Shown: one piece after another, positions 17,467-24,828 of the stretch
How positions within the stretch are numbered: the first letter of the stretch is position 1
Layout: each line of letters starts with the position of its first letter
DNA from: Bradyrhizobium diazoefficiens
GTDB taxonomy: Bacteria; Pseudomonadota; Alphaproteobacteria; Rhizobiales; Xanthobacteraceae
Reading direction: 5' to 3'
DNA length: 64,000 nucleotides
Assembly (NCBI RefSeq): GCF_016616885.1
Contig: NZ_CP067102.1
Span: 3,686,501-3,750,500 of the forward strand
Notes under the pieces: model-generated
Database searches by the model: none
What the model was told of the DNA's origin: nothing
The model's input: the letters and a program-made list of their open reading frames with translations, nothing else
Position numbers and translations under genes: made by a program

Positions 17467-18120
17467 ATGAGTTCAATTCAAGCCACAGTTTATGTTGTTG
17501 ACGACGAAATCCAGATACGAAACGCGATTGGCAGCCTCTGCGAGGAGACCGGACACCAGGTGAAGCTGTTTGCCTCGACGGACGATTTCCTCGAGGAGGA
17601 GTTGTCCGTCGGGCCATCCTGCCTGGTGCTCGACGTCCGCTTTCCCGGCACGTCGCCGACCGGGCTCGAGCTGCAGCGCAGGTTGGCCAAATCAGGTCTG
17701 CCGATTCCGATCGTCTTCATCAGCGGCCACCCGGACGTCCGCGTCTCGGTCGAGGCGATGAAGCTTGGCGCGATCGAGTTTCTGCCAAAGCCGTTTCGCG
17801 AGCAGGAAATCCTCGATGCCATCAGGCATGGCATCGAGCGCGATCGGCGGCGGCTGGAGCGGGAGGACACGGTGCGCGAGGCGCGGCAGCGCGTCGAGAC
17901 GCTGACGGCGCGGGAGCGCGAGATCATGTTGCTGATGTCGGAAGGGCTTGTCGCCAAGCAGATGGCGGCGAAGCTCCAGCTCAGCGAGGTGACGGTCAAG
18001 GTGCATCGCGCCCGGATGATGCGAAAGCTCGAATTGCATTCGCCCATCGAGGTCGCGAGACTGATCGACAGCATGCGGCAGGAGACGGTGCACAGCGGCG
18101 CGGGACGGTCGCACGCCTAG
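17467..18120 (+). CDS. FixJ-family response regulator
   Basis: A 217-residue two-domain regulator. The receiver domain (about 7-120) has the acidic pocket VYVVDDEIQ, the phospho-acceptor Asp in SCLVLDVRFPG and the conserved Lys in LPKPF. The C-terminal LuxR/FixJ helix-turn-helix follows (LTAREREIMLLMSEGLVAKQ, then SEVTVKVHRARMMRKLEL). The ATG at 17467 is the first that gives a standard receiver start. No partner kinase is adjacent. It lies 168 bases before the first curlin-like gene on the same strand and is divergent from the MacAB-like operon, so it is the best local candidate for controlling both; this is inference from position. Confidence 0.92.
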   Translation: MSSIQATVYVVDDEIQIRNAIGSLCEETGHQVKLFASTDDFLEEELSVGPSCLVLDVRFPGTSPTGLELQRRLAKSGLPIPIVFISGHPDVRVSVEAMKLGAIEFLPKPFREQEILDAIRHGIERDRRRLEREDTVREARQRVETLTAREREIMLLMSEGLVAKQMAAKLQLSEVTVKVHRARMMRKLELHSPIEVARLIDSMRQETVHSGAGRSHA

Positions 18121-18287
18121 TCCCGCGAGCGGCGACTTGCCGCCCGCCGTCTAGTCCGTAGCGACTAGCATGAACTGCAGTCTGTCGCGTGGAGCGCAAC
18201 CGGTTCAGAGTTATCCCTACGATGTCGGCCTCCTCCAAGACGGCATCTGCAACCTGCTTAGACAACTTAGCAAGAAAGGGATACTCC

Positions 18288-18680
18288 ATGCGTAAATTGC
18301 TCCTCGCTTCCGTCGCCGTGTTCGCGCTGTCGTCCGCAGCCCAGGCCGCCAACACCGCGACCACCGTGCAAATCGGCGCAGCAAACGGCTCCACCGTGAA
18401 CCAGCAGGGCCACGTGAATGACTCCTCGACCACGTTCCAACTCGGCATCGTGAACAGCGCGAGCACCATGCAGGGCACGACCTCTCCGTCTCTCAACAAT
18501 GCCAGCTCGGTGACCCAGATTGGCGTCCTTGGCAACGCGGCCACCACTGGGCAGGTTGCCACCGGCAACAACACGAGCTCGATCAGCCAGTCCACGCTCT
18601 TCGGCTTCCCGCCGAACAACTCCGCTGGCGTCGGGCAGCTCGGTGGCGGCCTCAACCTCAGCACCATCACGCAGCACTAA
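18288..18680 (+). CDS. Curlin-repeat-like secreted protein 1
   Basis: A 130-residue exported protein: signal peptide MRKLLLASVAVFALSSAAQA, then a mature chain made almost only of Ala, Asn, Ser, Thr, Gln, Gly and aliphatic residues, without Cys or Lys. It repeats the curlin pattern Q-x-G-x-x-N with alternating hydrophobics (VQIGAANGSTVNQQGHVN; TFQLGIVNSASTMQG; VTQIGVLGNAATTG; GVGQLGGGLN), as in CsgA/CsgB amyloid strands. An AGAAAGGGA site precedes the ATG at 18288. I infer an extracellular fibre subunit or nucleator. It is first of five similar genes in a row; a hairpin lies directly behind it. Confidence 0.75.
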   Translation: MRKLLLASVAVFALSSAAQAANTATTVQIGAANGSTVNQQGHVNDSSTTFQLGIVNSASTMQGTTSPSLNNASSVTQIGVLGNAATTGQVATGNNTSSISQSTLFGFPPNNSAGVGQLGGGLNLSTITQH

Positions 18681-18692
18681 CCAGCCCCGTAC

Positions 18693-18721
18693 CTCTGGGT
18701 GCGCGCGCCGCGTACCCAGAG
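18693..18721 (+). terminator. Hairpin between curlin-like genes 1 and 2
   Basis: CTCTGGGT and ACCCAGAG form an 8-bp stem around a GC-rich 13-base loop, 12 bases after the first curlin-like stop codon. A short TTAT follows. It may partly terminate or stabilise the upstream mRNA so that subunit 1 is made in larger amounts. Confidence 0.6.
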
Positions 18722-18798
18722 TTATGTTCCAATGGCCACGACCAGGCTTCTTGGTGGAGTGGCGGATCGAATAGCTGCTCCTAGCGGAGGAAACTCAC

Positions 18799-19191
18799 AT
18801 GCGGATCAACTATCTACTCGCAACAGCAGCCATGCTCAGCGCGTTGGCTTCTGCCGATGCCGAAGCCGCCAACACGATCAGCGTGTTGCAATTCGGTACG
18901 ACAAATCTCTCGTCCACAACGCAGACCGGCCCGGTGAACAACACTGCGACGACGCTGCAATTCGGGGCCTTCAACCAGGCATCGAGCGTGCAACTCGGTT
19001 CGTTCTCTTCGGTCAATTCAGTGACGATTGGACAAGGCGGCACGACGCCTACCGCGACCAATATCGCTACGGCTGGCCAAGTCAGAGGCGCCAACACGAG
19101 CTTGATTGGCCAGATTGGTTTGAACAACGCCGCCGGGGTATCCCAGCTTGGCATTCTGAACGGCTCCACGATTTTGCAGCAGGCTCCGTGA
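18799..19191 (+). CDS. Curlin-repeat-like secreted protein 2
   Basis: A 130-residue exported protein with signal peptide MRINYLLATAAMLSALASAD (cut near AEA). The mature part has the clearest curlin-like periodicity in the cluster: SVLQFGTTNLSSTTQTGPVN, ATTLQFGAFNQASSVQLGSF, LIGQIGLNNAAGVSQLGILN, each unit about 20-23 residues with Q-x-G-x-x-N and flanking beta-strand residues. No Cys. GGAGGAAAC lies before the ATG at 18799. I infer a fibre subunit. Same length and composition as protein 1 but clearly diverged, so the pair is an old duplication. Confidence 0.75.
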   Translation: MRINYLLATAAMLSALASADAEAANTISVLQFGTTNLSSTTQTGPVNNTATTLQFGAFNQASSVQLGSFSSVNSVTIGQGGTTPTATNIATAGQVRGANTSLIGQIGLNNAAGVSQLGILNGSTILQQAP

Positions 19192-19235
19192 CCTGAGATC
19201 GTGTGGTGACTCGGCAAATATTGTGGAGGCATATA

Positions 19236-19646
19236 ATGAACAAGCATCTTCTGGTCGTTGCGACAGTGGTTCTCGTCTCCTGTTTCGCCGCGAACAGCCC
19301 CGCGCGGGCGCAGGGCGCCGACATCAAGACGATCGTCTCGGTCAACGGGCCCCCCGTTGTCGTGAACCAGAGCAGCTCGCTCAACATGGTCGGCATATTC
19401 CAGGTTGGCGGCAACACCAGTGCGACCGTGGCCCAGAACGGCACCAACAATGCGGTCGGCGTCCTGCAATTCGGCGGGACGACATCGGCTTCGGTCGGCC
19501 AGGCGGGCATGAACAATTTTGCCTTTGTCGGGCAGACCGGCCAGTCGGCGACGAGCCTCGTGTCGCAGCTTGGCAACATGAATACGGCAGCGATCGCGCA
19601 ATTCGGCGCGATCAACTTCTCGACGGTGAACCAGACCGGTCACTGA
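19236..19646 (+). CDS. Curlin-repeat-like secreted protein 3
   Basis: A 136-residue exported protein: signal peptide MNKHLLVVATVVLVSCFAAN (cut at ARAQG). The mature chain has at least five repeats of the curlin-like type (VGIFQVGGNTSATVAQNGTN; VGVLQFGGTTSASVGQAGMN; AFVGQTGQSATSLVSQLGNM; AAIAQFGAINFSTVNQTGH). The ATG at 19236 has TGGAGG nearby. The gene is 44 bases after its neighbour and the next begins 52 bases later, so an operon is likely. Repeats are regular enough for a beta-solenoid amyloid fold, as known for CsgA; fibre formation is inference. Confidence 0.75.
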   Translation: MNKHLLVVATVVLVSCFAANSPARAQGADIKTIVSVNGPPVVVNQSSSLNMVGIFQVGGNTSATVAQNGTNNAVGVLQFGGTTSASVGQAGMNNFAFVGQTGQSATSLVSQLGNMNTAAIAQFGAINFSTVNQTGH

Positions 19647-19698
19647 GCTGCGCACGAACTCGCTGTCACCAGATGTGACGTGTTGATGAGGCAGGGTG

Positions 19699-20169
19699 AT
19701 GAGATATGGTAGAGAGTTCCTGGCTTTGGCGGTATTGTCCGCCGTCGTCAGCGTGGCGACGGAGGCATCCGCAGGATCCAGGCCATCGCCAGCCATTGGT
19801 GGGCTCGCGTCTGCCTGGACCAACAGGAACGTGAGCATCGAGACGGTCGTGGAGTTCGGCAATAATCCGCAGCCGGTCACGATCGTGGAGAATAGCCGCA
19901 TCAATATCGCGCGCGTGATCGAGATCGGGACGGGTACGGTCGATGCGACGATTGTCCAGAACGGGACGCGCAACTATGTCGATGTGATTCAGGTCGGGAC
20001 GACGACCAATGCACTGATCGGGCAGTCGGGCGTGAGCAACATCGCCAACATCACCCAGGTCGGCAATTCGACCAATGCGCTTCTGCTTCAGGTCGGTGAC
20101 ATGAATACCGGCGCGGTCAGGCAGTTCGGACGCTTCAACTGGCTGGCCATCTTCCAGTTCGGACGATGA
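19699..20169 (+). CDS. Curlin-repeat-like secreted protein 4
   Basis: A 156-residue exported protein. A signal peptide (REFLALAVLSAVVSVATEAS) is followed by six or so repeats such as VIEIGTGTVDATIVQNGTRN, VDVIQVGTTTNALIGQSGVS, ANITQVGNSTNALLLQVGDM and AVRQFGRFNWLAIFQFGR. The repeats are more aliphatic and carry some charged residues (Arg, Glu, Asp), unlike proteins 1-3. In curli the nucleator CsgB is likewise more charged than CsgA, so this could be the minor or nucleating subunit; that is inference. The stop codon overlaps an upstream in-frame ATG of the next gene. Confidence 0.72.
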   Translation: MRYGREFLALAVLSAVVSVATEASAGSRPSPAIGGLASAWTNRNVSIETVVEFGNNPQPVTIVENSRINIARVIEIGTGTVDATIVQNGTRNYVDVIQVGTTTNALIGQSGVSNIANITQVGNSTNALLLQVGDMNTGAVRQFGRFNWLAIFQFGR

Positions 20170-20189
20170 TCGAGATGAAGAGGTGTGAC

Positions 20190-20480
20190 ATGAAATTCCT
20201 CCTGCTCGCATCCGGAATGACCTTCATGACCGCAATTGCTATGGCGCCGGCCGGCGCCGGGGAGACCGGTGACGGTCACACCACGGTGGTCCAGGACGAG
20301 AATGGAACCGCGGTCATCACGCAAAGTGGCGATCCGGCGCAGGCCGAGGTCAAGGTCGAGAAGGAGCCGGGCCGCACCACGGTCTATCGCCGCAGCGGCG
20401 GCAATACCGCGATCGTGTCGCAAGGCACCGGAAACGCGCAGGACATGCTGGACTGGCTGCGCAAGCAGCAGGGTCGCTGA
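20190..20480 (+). CDS. Short curlin-like secreted protein 5
   Basis: A 96-residue exported protein with signal peptide MKFLLLASGMTFMTAIAMAP. The mature part (about 75 residues) has two weak repeats (GTAVITQSGDPAQAEVKVEK and GGNTAIVSQGTGNAQDMLDW) and is more polar and charged than the other four. I chose the ATG at 20190 because AAGAGG precedes it; starts at 20166 and 20175 would overlap the upstream gene. It may be an accessory, capping or chaperone-like member of the fibre system, comparable in size to CsgC/CsgH, but I see no clear homology to those. Confidence 0.65.
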   Translation: MKFLLLASGMTFMTAIAMAPAGAGETGDGHTTVVQDENGTAVITQSGDPAQAEVKVEKEPGRTTVYRRSGGNTAIVSQGTGNAQDMLDWLRKQQGR

Positions 20481-20673
20481 CGCGCGAAGGCGCATTCCGT
20501 GGGAACCAGATCTCTCAAATGGCTGGAAATCCCGGGCGTTCTGCCGCATCCGGTTCCCCGTTAATCCCGTGCCTTAACCAACAATTAATTATACGTTTGC
20601 GGGTGGGCGACAGCCCGGCCTAGCGTGCGGTGGGGAGCCGCTATCTGCGAAGCCAAACGAGTTGGTGCGTATC

Positions 20674-21123
20674 ATGATGTCCAGATCAAATGGGGCCTTG
20701 CTCGCCTCGCTCAGCGCAGCCGCGCTGCTCCTTAGCCCCAGCGACAGTTTTGCACGACCGGGCGGCGCCGCCCCGCATGGCATGGTGACTGCAGCCGCGC
20801 CGCCGGCTGCGGCACGCCCGCCGATCGCGCCGGGCGCGCGGTTTCACCGTCGGAACAGTTCATTTGTCTATTGGCCAGGCGGAGGCGGATTCTTCAACGA
20901 CGGCACAGCCTACAGCCAGCCCTTCGTCGATGCCGGGCAGCCTGTCACCAACGACGTTCGCTATACCTACACCTATGACGTTCCCTGGGACTGGGCGCAT
21001 CGCTTCCCGCCGAACGTCGTGCCGTCCGACCGGCCCTATGTGCCGAGCTGCCCGACGGAGCAGGTGACGGTGCCCGGCCGCGGTGGCGGCGAGCACACCG
21101 TCAACATCATGCGTTGCTACTGA
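20674..21123 (+). CDS. Small exported protein, hypothetical
   Basis: A 149-residue protein starting at ATG 20674 or 20677. A signal peptide (LLASLSAAALLLSPSDSFAR) is followed by a Pro/Ala-rich linker, an aromatic Gly-rich stretch (FVYWPGGGGFFNDGTAYSQP) and a C-terminal part with two cysteines (YVPSCPTEQVTVPG, final MRCY) that could form a disulfide. I do not recognise a family with known function. It is about 190 bases behind the curlin-like cluster on the same strand, but has no curlin repeats, so I treat it as separate. Confidence 0.65.
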   Translation: MMSRSNGALLASLSAAALLLSPSDSFARPGGAAPHGMVTAAAPPAAARPPIAPGARFHRRNSSFVYWPGGGGFFNDGTAYSQPFVDAGQPVTNDVRYTYTYDVPWDWAHRFPPNVVPSDRPYVPSCPTEQVTVPGRGGGEHTVNIMRCY

Positions 21124-21148
21124 GCGATCTACCGCGTCACACAAGGCG

Positions 21149-21466
21149 TTAGAGAATTCCCGCCGCGGCCGCATGGTCGCGGTCGGATTGCTTCCGTCTG
21201 ACGTTTGCGAGCTCGCGGCTGCAAGCCGCAAACGGGGCGGTATCCGGACGCAGCCCTAGTTGGCCGCAGACGTCTCGATCCTCATCCGCAATGACGCGCG
21301 CCAGCTCCGCCTCGGCAGACTCGCGGAGCGCGGGACCCGAGACGAACAGCGTCTGCAGCCCAAAGGCCGTCACAACGGCGAGCACCAACGCAGCCGCGAG
21401 TGCGGGACGCTGCATGTCGCGGGTCGTGTCCTGGGAAGGGCGCGCCTTGCTTCTGAGTTCGGTCAT
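21149..21466 (-). CDS. Hypothetical single-pass membrane protein
   Basis: A 105-residue protein. The start at 21466 has GAGAGGATTT just upstream, which rules out the longer frame. One membrane helix at about residues 22-43 (ALAAALVLAVVTAFGLQTLF) follows a short cytoplasmic head; the periplasmic part has two cysteines (DVCGQLGLRPDTAPFAACSR) in a C-x15-C spacing, likely a disulfide. The family is unknown to me. It converges with the exported protein at 20674. Confidence 0.6.
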   Translation of the reverse strand: MTELRSKARPSQDTTRDMQRPALAAALVLAVVTAFGLQTLFVSGPALRESAEAELARVIADEDRDVCGQLGLRPDTAPFAACSRELANVRRKQSDRDHAAAAGIL

Positions 21467-21622
21467 GAAATCCTCTCTCGAATGAATATCGATGGTCAGA
21501 AAAATGATTGTCGAGCCGCGCGGCAAAATCGCCGGATGCAACATGAATATACGCTGCGTCGCAGCGGGGAACGTGAAAAGGATTACAAATTTCAAGCCGG
21601 CATTGCTAAATTCAAAGTCGTA

Positions 21623-22465
21623 CTAGCCCAGTTCAAAACTGGTTACGCCGAACACGCGGTCGAGCCGCAGTGACGGGATCGGTCCAGTGTACATTCGCGC
21701 CGTTTCGAATGTCGGCTCCAGGCCGAGGGATTCCGCAAGCGCAATAGCATCGCGGTTCACTGCGGGGATATCGAGGACAATTTCGCCGCTTCGGGGACCG
21801 GCTAGCAAACCCTGCAGGACGGCGACCGCCGTTGCGCGGTCATCGGCTACCAGCGGGCCGATCTTGTGGCCCGTCCGGCAGGGGCGGATCACGCCCCATG
21901 CGGCGAGCCTGCCATCGCGCAGCAGTGCGCGACCGACATGGCCCGGCGAGTTGATCCAGGCACGCAAAAAAGCCGCGCGCGGGGCTGGGAAGACCGTGGT
22001 GTCGTCGGCTTCAATATCCGCAAACGGGATCGTGTCGAGCGCAACGACATCGGCCGGCGGCTTCGGTGGTGCGGCGATGGTGCCGCCATAGCGCATATTG
22101 GCGTAAGCAAGCTGGAATCCTGATTTCTTGTAATTGTCCTGCTGGGCCACGACGCCGTCGAGGCCGATCACGCGCGAGCCCGCATGCGCGATCGCGGCGT
22201 TCCAGATGCGCAGGCCGTGACCTCTGCCACGGAAGCCTGCGCGCACGATGTAGAAGCCGAGGAAGGCGAAGCGGTCGTCGTAATTGACACAGGAGACGGT
22301 CGCGACCGGCTCGCCGTCGATCTCGCCGACGAAGAACCCTTGCGGGTCCGGGATTGCGAAACAGGCGGCGTCGCGCTGGCCGGGATTCCATCCCTCCGCC
22401 GCGGCCCAGTCGATCGCGAGGGAGATCTCCTCGGGACGTAAATTGCGGATCTGCAAATCGCTCAT
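21623..22465 (-). CDS. GNAT-family N-acetyltransferase, two-domain
   Basis: A 280-residue protein. The first half is a GNAT domain: motif A is visible in AFLGFYIVRAGFRGRGHGLR (the RGRGHG acetyl-CoA loop), followed by IGLDGVVAQQDNYKKSGFQ. The second half (VGRALLRDGRLAAWGVIRPC) looks like the second GNAT-like domain of the Acetyltransf-18 group. The start at 22465 (MSDLQIRNLR) is the normal GNAT beginning; the in-frame extension upstream runs through a tandem repeat and is rejected. The enzyme would acetylate an amine on a small molecule; substrate unknown. Confidence 0.85.
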   Translation of the reverse strand: MSDLQIRNLRPEEISLAIDWAAAEGWNPGQRDAACFAIPDPQGFFVGEIDGEPVATVSCVNYDDRFAFLGFYIVRAGFRGRGHGLRIWNAAIAHAGSRVIGLDGVVAQQDNYKKSGFQLAYANMRYGGTIAAPPKPPADVVALDTIPFADIEADDTTVFPAPRAAFLRAWINSPGHVGRALLRDGRLAAWGVIRPCRTGHKIGPLVADDRATAVAVLQGLLAGPRSGEIVLDIPAVNRDAIALAESLGLEPTFETARMYTGPIPSLRLDRVFGVTSFELG

Positions 22466-22494
22466 GTGGCGCGGCCTCGTGGCGATGGACTTGA

Positions 22495-22560
22495 GGGCAA
22501 GTCTCGTTTGCGGGCAAGACTGGTTTGCGGGCAAGTCTGGTTTGCGAGCAAGTCTGGCTG
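22495..22560. repeat. 17-bp tandem repeat
   Basis: Three full 17-base units of GGGCAAGTCTGGTTTGC with one or two mismatches and a partial fourth copy, upstream of the GNAT gene and before the truncated SDR gene. It lies in the space where the divergent promoters should be. Confidence 0.85.
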
Positions 22561-22623
22561 TAGAAGGCCTGATGACAGGCTAACCTTCGGTTCGACTCAA
22601 CGTTATCACAGGGATGATCGGTC

Positions 22624-22998
22624 ATGGCAGCAGAGAAGGTCGCACTCGTCACCGCAGGCGGCAGCGGCATGGGGGCAGGGGCCGCGCGGCGGCTCGCGGC
22701 CGACGGCTTTCGCGTGGGCATCCTGTCGTCCTCCGGCAAGGGCGAGGCGCTCGCAGCCGAGCTCGGCGGCTTCGGCGTGACCGGCTCGAACAAGTCCAAT
22801 GACGATCTGAAGCGCCTCGTCGACGGCGCGCTCGCGAAATGGGGACGCATCGACGTGCTCGTCAACAGCGCCGGCCACGGTCCGCGCGCGGCGATCACGG
22901 AGATTACCGACGAGCAGTGGCACACAGGCCTCGATACGTATCTCCTCAACGTGATCCGTCCGACCCGGCTCGGCGGACCGGTCATCGCCAGGTACTGA
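22624..22998 (+). pseudogene. Short-chain dehydrogenase, C-terminally truncated
   Basis: A 124-residue frame that is the first half of an SDR enzyme. The cofactor loop TAGGSGMGAGAARRLA (TGxxxGxG type) and the NSAG strand motif (IDVLVNSAGHGPRAAITEIT) are intact, and the frame continues to LLNVIRPTRL, where SDRs lead to the catalytic Ser and Y-x-x-x-K. Those residues and the whole second half (normally to about 250 residues) are missing; after GGPVIARY comes a stop and a terminator hairpin. It may still be translated (good ATG at 22624) but cannot be an active SDR. Confidence 0.8.
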
Positions 22999-23025
22999 GC
23001 GACATCCCGTTCCGAATCTGGTGTG

Positions 23026-23051
23026 GAAAGCCCCGGCTCAGCTGGGCTTTC
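23026..23051 (+). terminator. Hairpin terminator behind truncated SDR
   Basis: GAAAGCCC and GGGCTTTC form an 8-bp stem extended by inner pairs around GGCTCAGC, followed by TGCTTT. It closes the truncated SDR transcript and lies in front of the convergent serine hydrolase gene. Confidence 0.75.
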
Positions 23052-23068
23052 TGCTTTGGTTGGCAGGT

Positions 23069-24292
23069 TCAGTGCGAGGCTACGAGCTTGGCCAGCGTAG
23101 GCAGGATCTTGTAACGCGCGATCTCGTGCGGATATTCGCCGCGATTGGCGAGCAGCACGATGCCGATCCGGTGGGCCGGTACGAGGCCGATATAACCCGA
23201 CGCGTTGTTGAGGCCGCCCGGCTTGTCGACGATTGTGACGCCGGGAAGGTGCACGGTCTCCCAGGCCATGGCCTGGCCGAAGGTGGCCTGGCCGAACCTT
23301 TGGTCGACGCGGAAACTTTCGCGCTGTGTCATTCGCAGCGCCTCGCGCAAATGCGGATCGAGCGCGCGGCCGTCGACGCAGGCCGCGACGAATGTCGCAA
23401 GATCCCGCGCGGACGAGAGCATCTGGCCGGTACCGGGGAAATCGAAATAGCTCTGCTGGTTGCCGATCGGGCCGATCGCGCTGCCCTGGTCGGAATAGCC
23501 CTGCACGATGCGCCGCATGACGGCGTCGTCCATGATCGCGCGGCTATCCGGTCCGCGTTCGGGAAGGAACGTCGCGTGCATGCCGAGCGGCGCGAGCACG
23601 CGGCTCTCGATCAGCCTTGCGATCGGCGTGCGATAGCAGCGCTCGAGCACGAGCTGCAGCAGCACGTAAGCGGCATGACTGTAGATGCGCTGCTTGCCGG
23701 GTGCGACGTCCGCGGGCGGCGTCCAGGCGTTGAGCATCGCGATGAATTGCGCCTGGGAGTAGGAGTCGTTCGGCCACGGCGGATGATCGGTCGGCAACAA
23801 GAGGCCAGAGGTGTGCGTGGCGAGCTCGCCGACGGTGACGCGGCGGACATAGTCGCCAGTGAGCTCCGGCAGATATTTCGCCAGGGGATCGTCGAGCCGC
23901 AGATCGCCGCGGAGCGTGCCGAGCGCCGCCAGCGTGGCCTCGAACGGTTTTCGCAAGGAAGCGAGGTTGAACAGCGTGTCCGGCGTCACCGACTGTTTGG
24001 TGGCGTCGTCGGCGAAGCCGTAGGTGAAAAACTCGACATGGCGGCCGGCATAGAGCGCAGCCGCGAGGCCGCCGGGATGCTCCGGCGTCGCGGTGGGCGC
24101 GAGCTCGGTGGCGACGATGTCGCGCATTTGCGCAATCATGTCCGAATCCGCCGATGCGGGGCGTGGCCGGGTGAGCGCGACCGCAAAAGGAACAAGCGCG
24201 GCGCGGGCGAGGGCTCGCCGGGTGATTTGAGGGGAGATGACAACAGGCGGCACGTGATCCGGTGAATGATGCGATGCGCCCCCGGTAACCAT
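23069..24292 (-). CDS. Serine hydrolase, class C beta-lactamase/DD-peptidase family
   Basis: A 407-residue exported enzyme. A twin-arginine-like leader (QITRRALARAALVPFAVALT, ending ASA) suggests Tat export. The penicillin-binding fold motifs are in order: S112-L-R-K115 (nucleophile and base), Y204-S-H (normally Y-x-N), and a K-P-G-G triad near residue 358 where AmpC has K-T-G. This family includes AmpC, EstB-type esterases and D-amino-acid peptidases; the altered motifs favour an esterase or peptidase over a true beta-lactamase. No AmpR-type regulator is adjacent. It is a single gene, with its promoter in the space before the ArsR gene. Confidence 0.85.
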   Translation of the reverse strand: MVTGGASHHSPDHVPPVVISPQITRRALARAALVPFAVALTRPRPASADSDMIAQMRDIVATELAPTATPEHPGGLAAALYAGRHVEFFTYGFADDATKQSVTPDTLFNLASLRKPFEATLAALGTLRGDLRLDDPLAKYLPELTGDYVRRVTVGELATHTSGLLLPTDHPPWPNDSYSQAQFIAMLNAWTPPADVAPGKQRIYSHAAYVLLQLVLERCYRTPIARLIESRVLAPLGMHATFLPERGPDSRAIMDDAVMRRIVQGYSDQGSAIGPIGNQQSYFDFPGTGQMLSSARDLATFVAACVDGRALDPHLREALRMTQRESFRVDQRFGQATFGQAMAWETVHLPGVTIVDKPGGLNNASGYIGLVPAHRIGIVLLANRGEYPHEIARYKILPTLAKLVASH

Positions 24293-24421
24293 CTTAGCGG
24301 GGCGGGTGCAGCGTCCAATTCACGATTGCGCGTTGCGGTTCCATATGGAGCGGCTAAAATTACTTAGCCTTTGGGCTAACAATCATTGACGCCGGATGGC
24401 GGTGGGCCTATAGTTAGCTTC

Positions 24422-24826
24422 ATGGCTAACCAATTATCCCAACTCGACCACGTTTTCGCAGCGCTCGCCGACCCGACACGGCGGGCCATCGTGATGCGGC
24501 TGTGCGCCGGCGAGGCCTCGGTCGGCGAGCTCGCCGGGCCCTTTGAGATGGCGCTGCCGAGCTTCATGAAGCACATCCAAGTGCTGGAGCTGAGCGGGCT
24601 CGTGCAATCGGAGAAATCCGGCCGCGTGCGCACCTGCCGCCTCAGCCCCGATGCGCTCGTCGGTGCGGAAGACTGGTTCCAGCACCAGCGCGCGATCTGG
24701 GAAGCGCGGCTCGACCGGTTCGAAGCCTATGTGATGAAGCTCAAGAAGGAGAGGGCGGCTGCCAAGCGGCCGGCCAAGACGGCCGACAAGACCACCAACA
24801 AGCCAAGCAAACGGAAAGGTACCTGA
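24422..24826 (+). CDS. ArsR-family transcriptional regulator
   Basis: A 134-residue regulator with a winged helix-turn-helix (LDHVFAALADPTRRAIVMRL, then LPSFMKHIQVLELSGLVQSE). It lacks the ELCVCDL metal-binding cysteines of ArsR/SmtB metal sensors, so it belongs to the group linked to SRPBCC proteins. A Lys-rich tail follows (AAKRPAKTADKTTNKPSKRK). The start at 24422 follows an AT-rich stretch likely to be the promoter. The next gene starts two bases after its stop, a tight and common pairing, so the regulator probably controls its own operon. Confidence 0.9.
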   Translation: MANQLSQLDHVFAALADPTRRAIVMRLCAGEASVGELAGPFEMALPSFMKHIQVLELSGLVQSEKSGRVRTCRLSPDALVGAEDWFQHQRAIWEARLDRFEAYVMKLKKERAAAKRPAKTADKTTNKPSKRKGT

Positions 24827-24828
24827 CG

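Noticed and set aside
22495-22560. Tandem 17-bp units as a CRISPR array
   Set aside because: The units are contiguous with no spacers; it is a simple tandem repeat.
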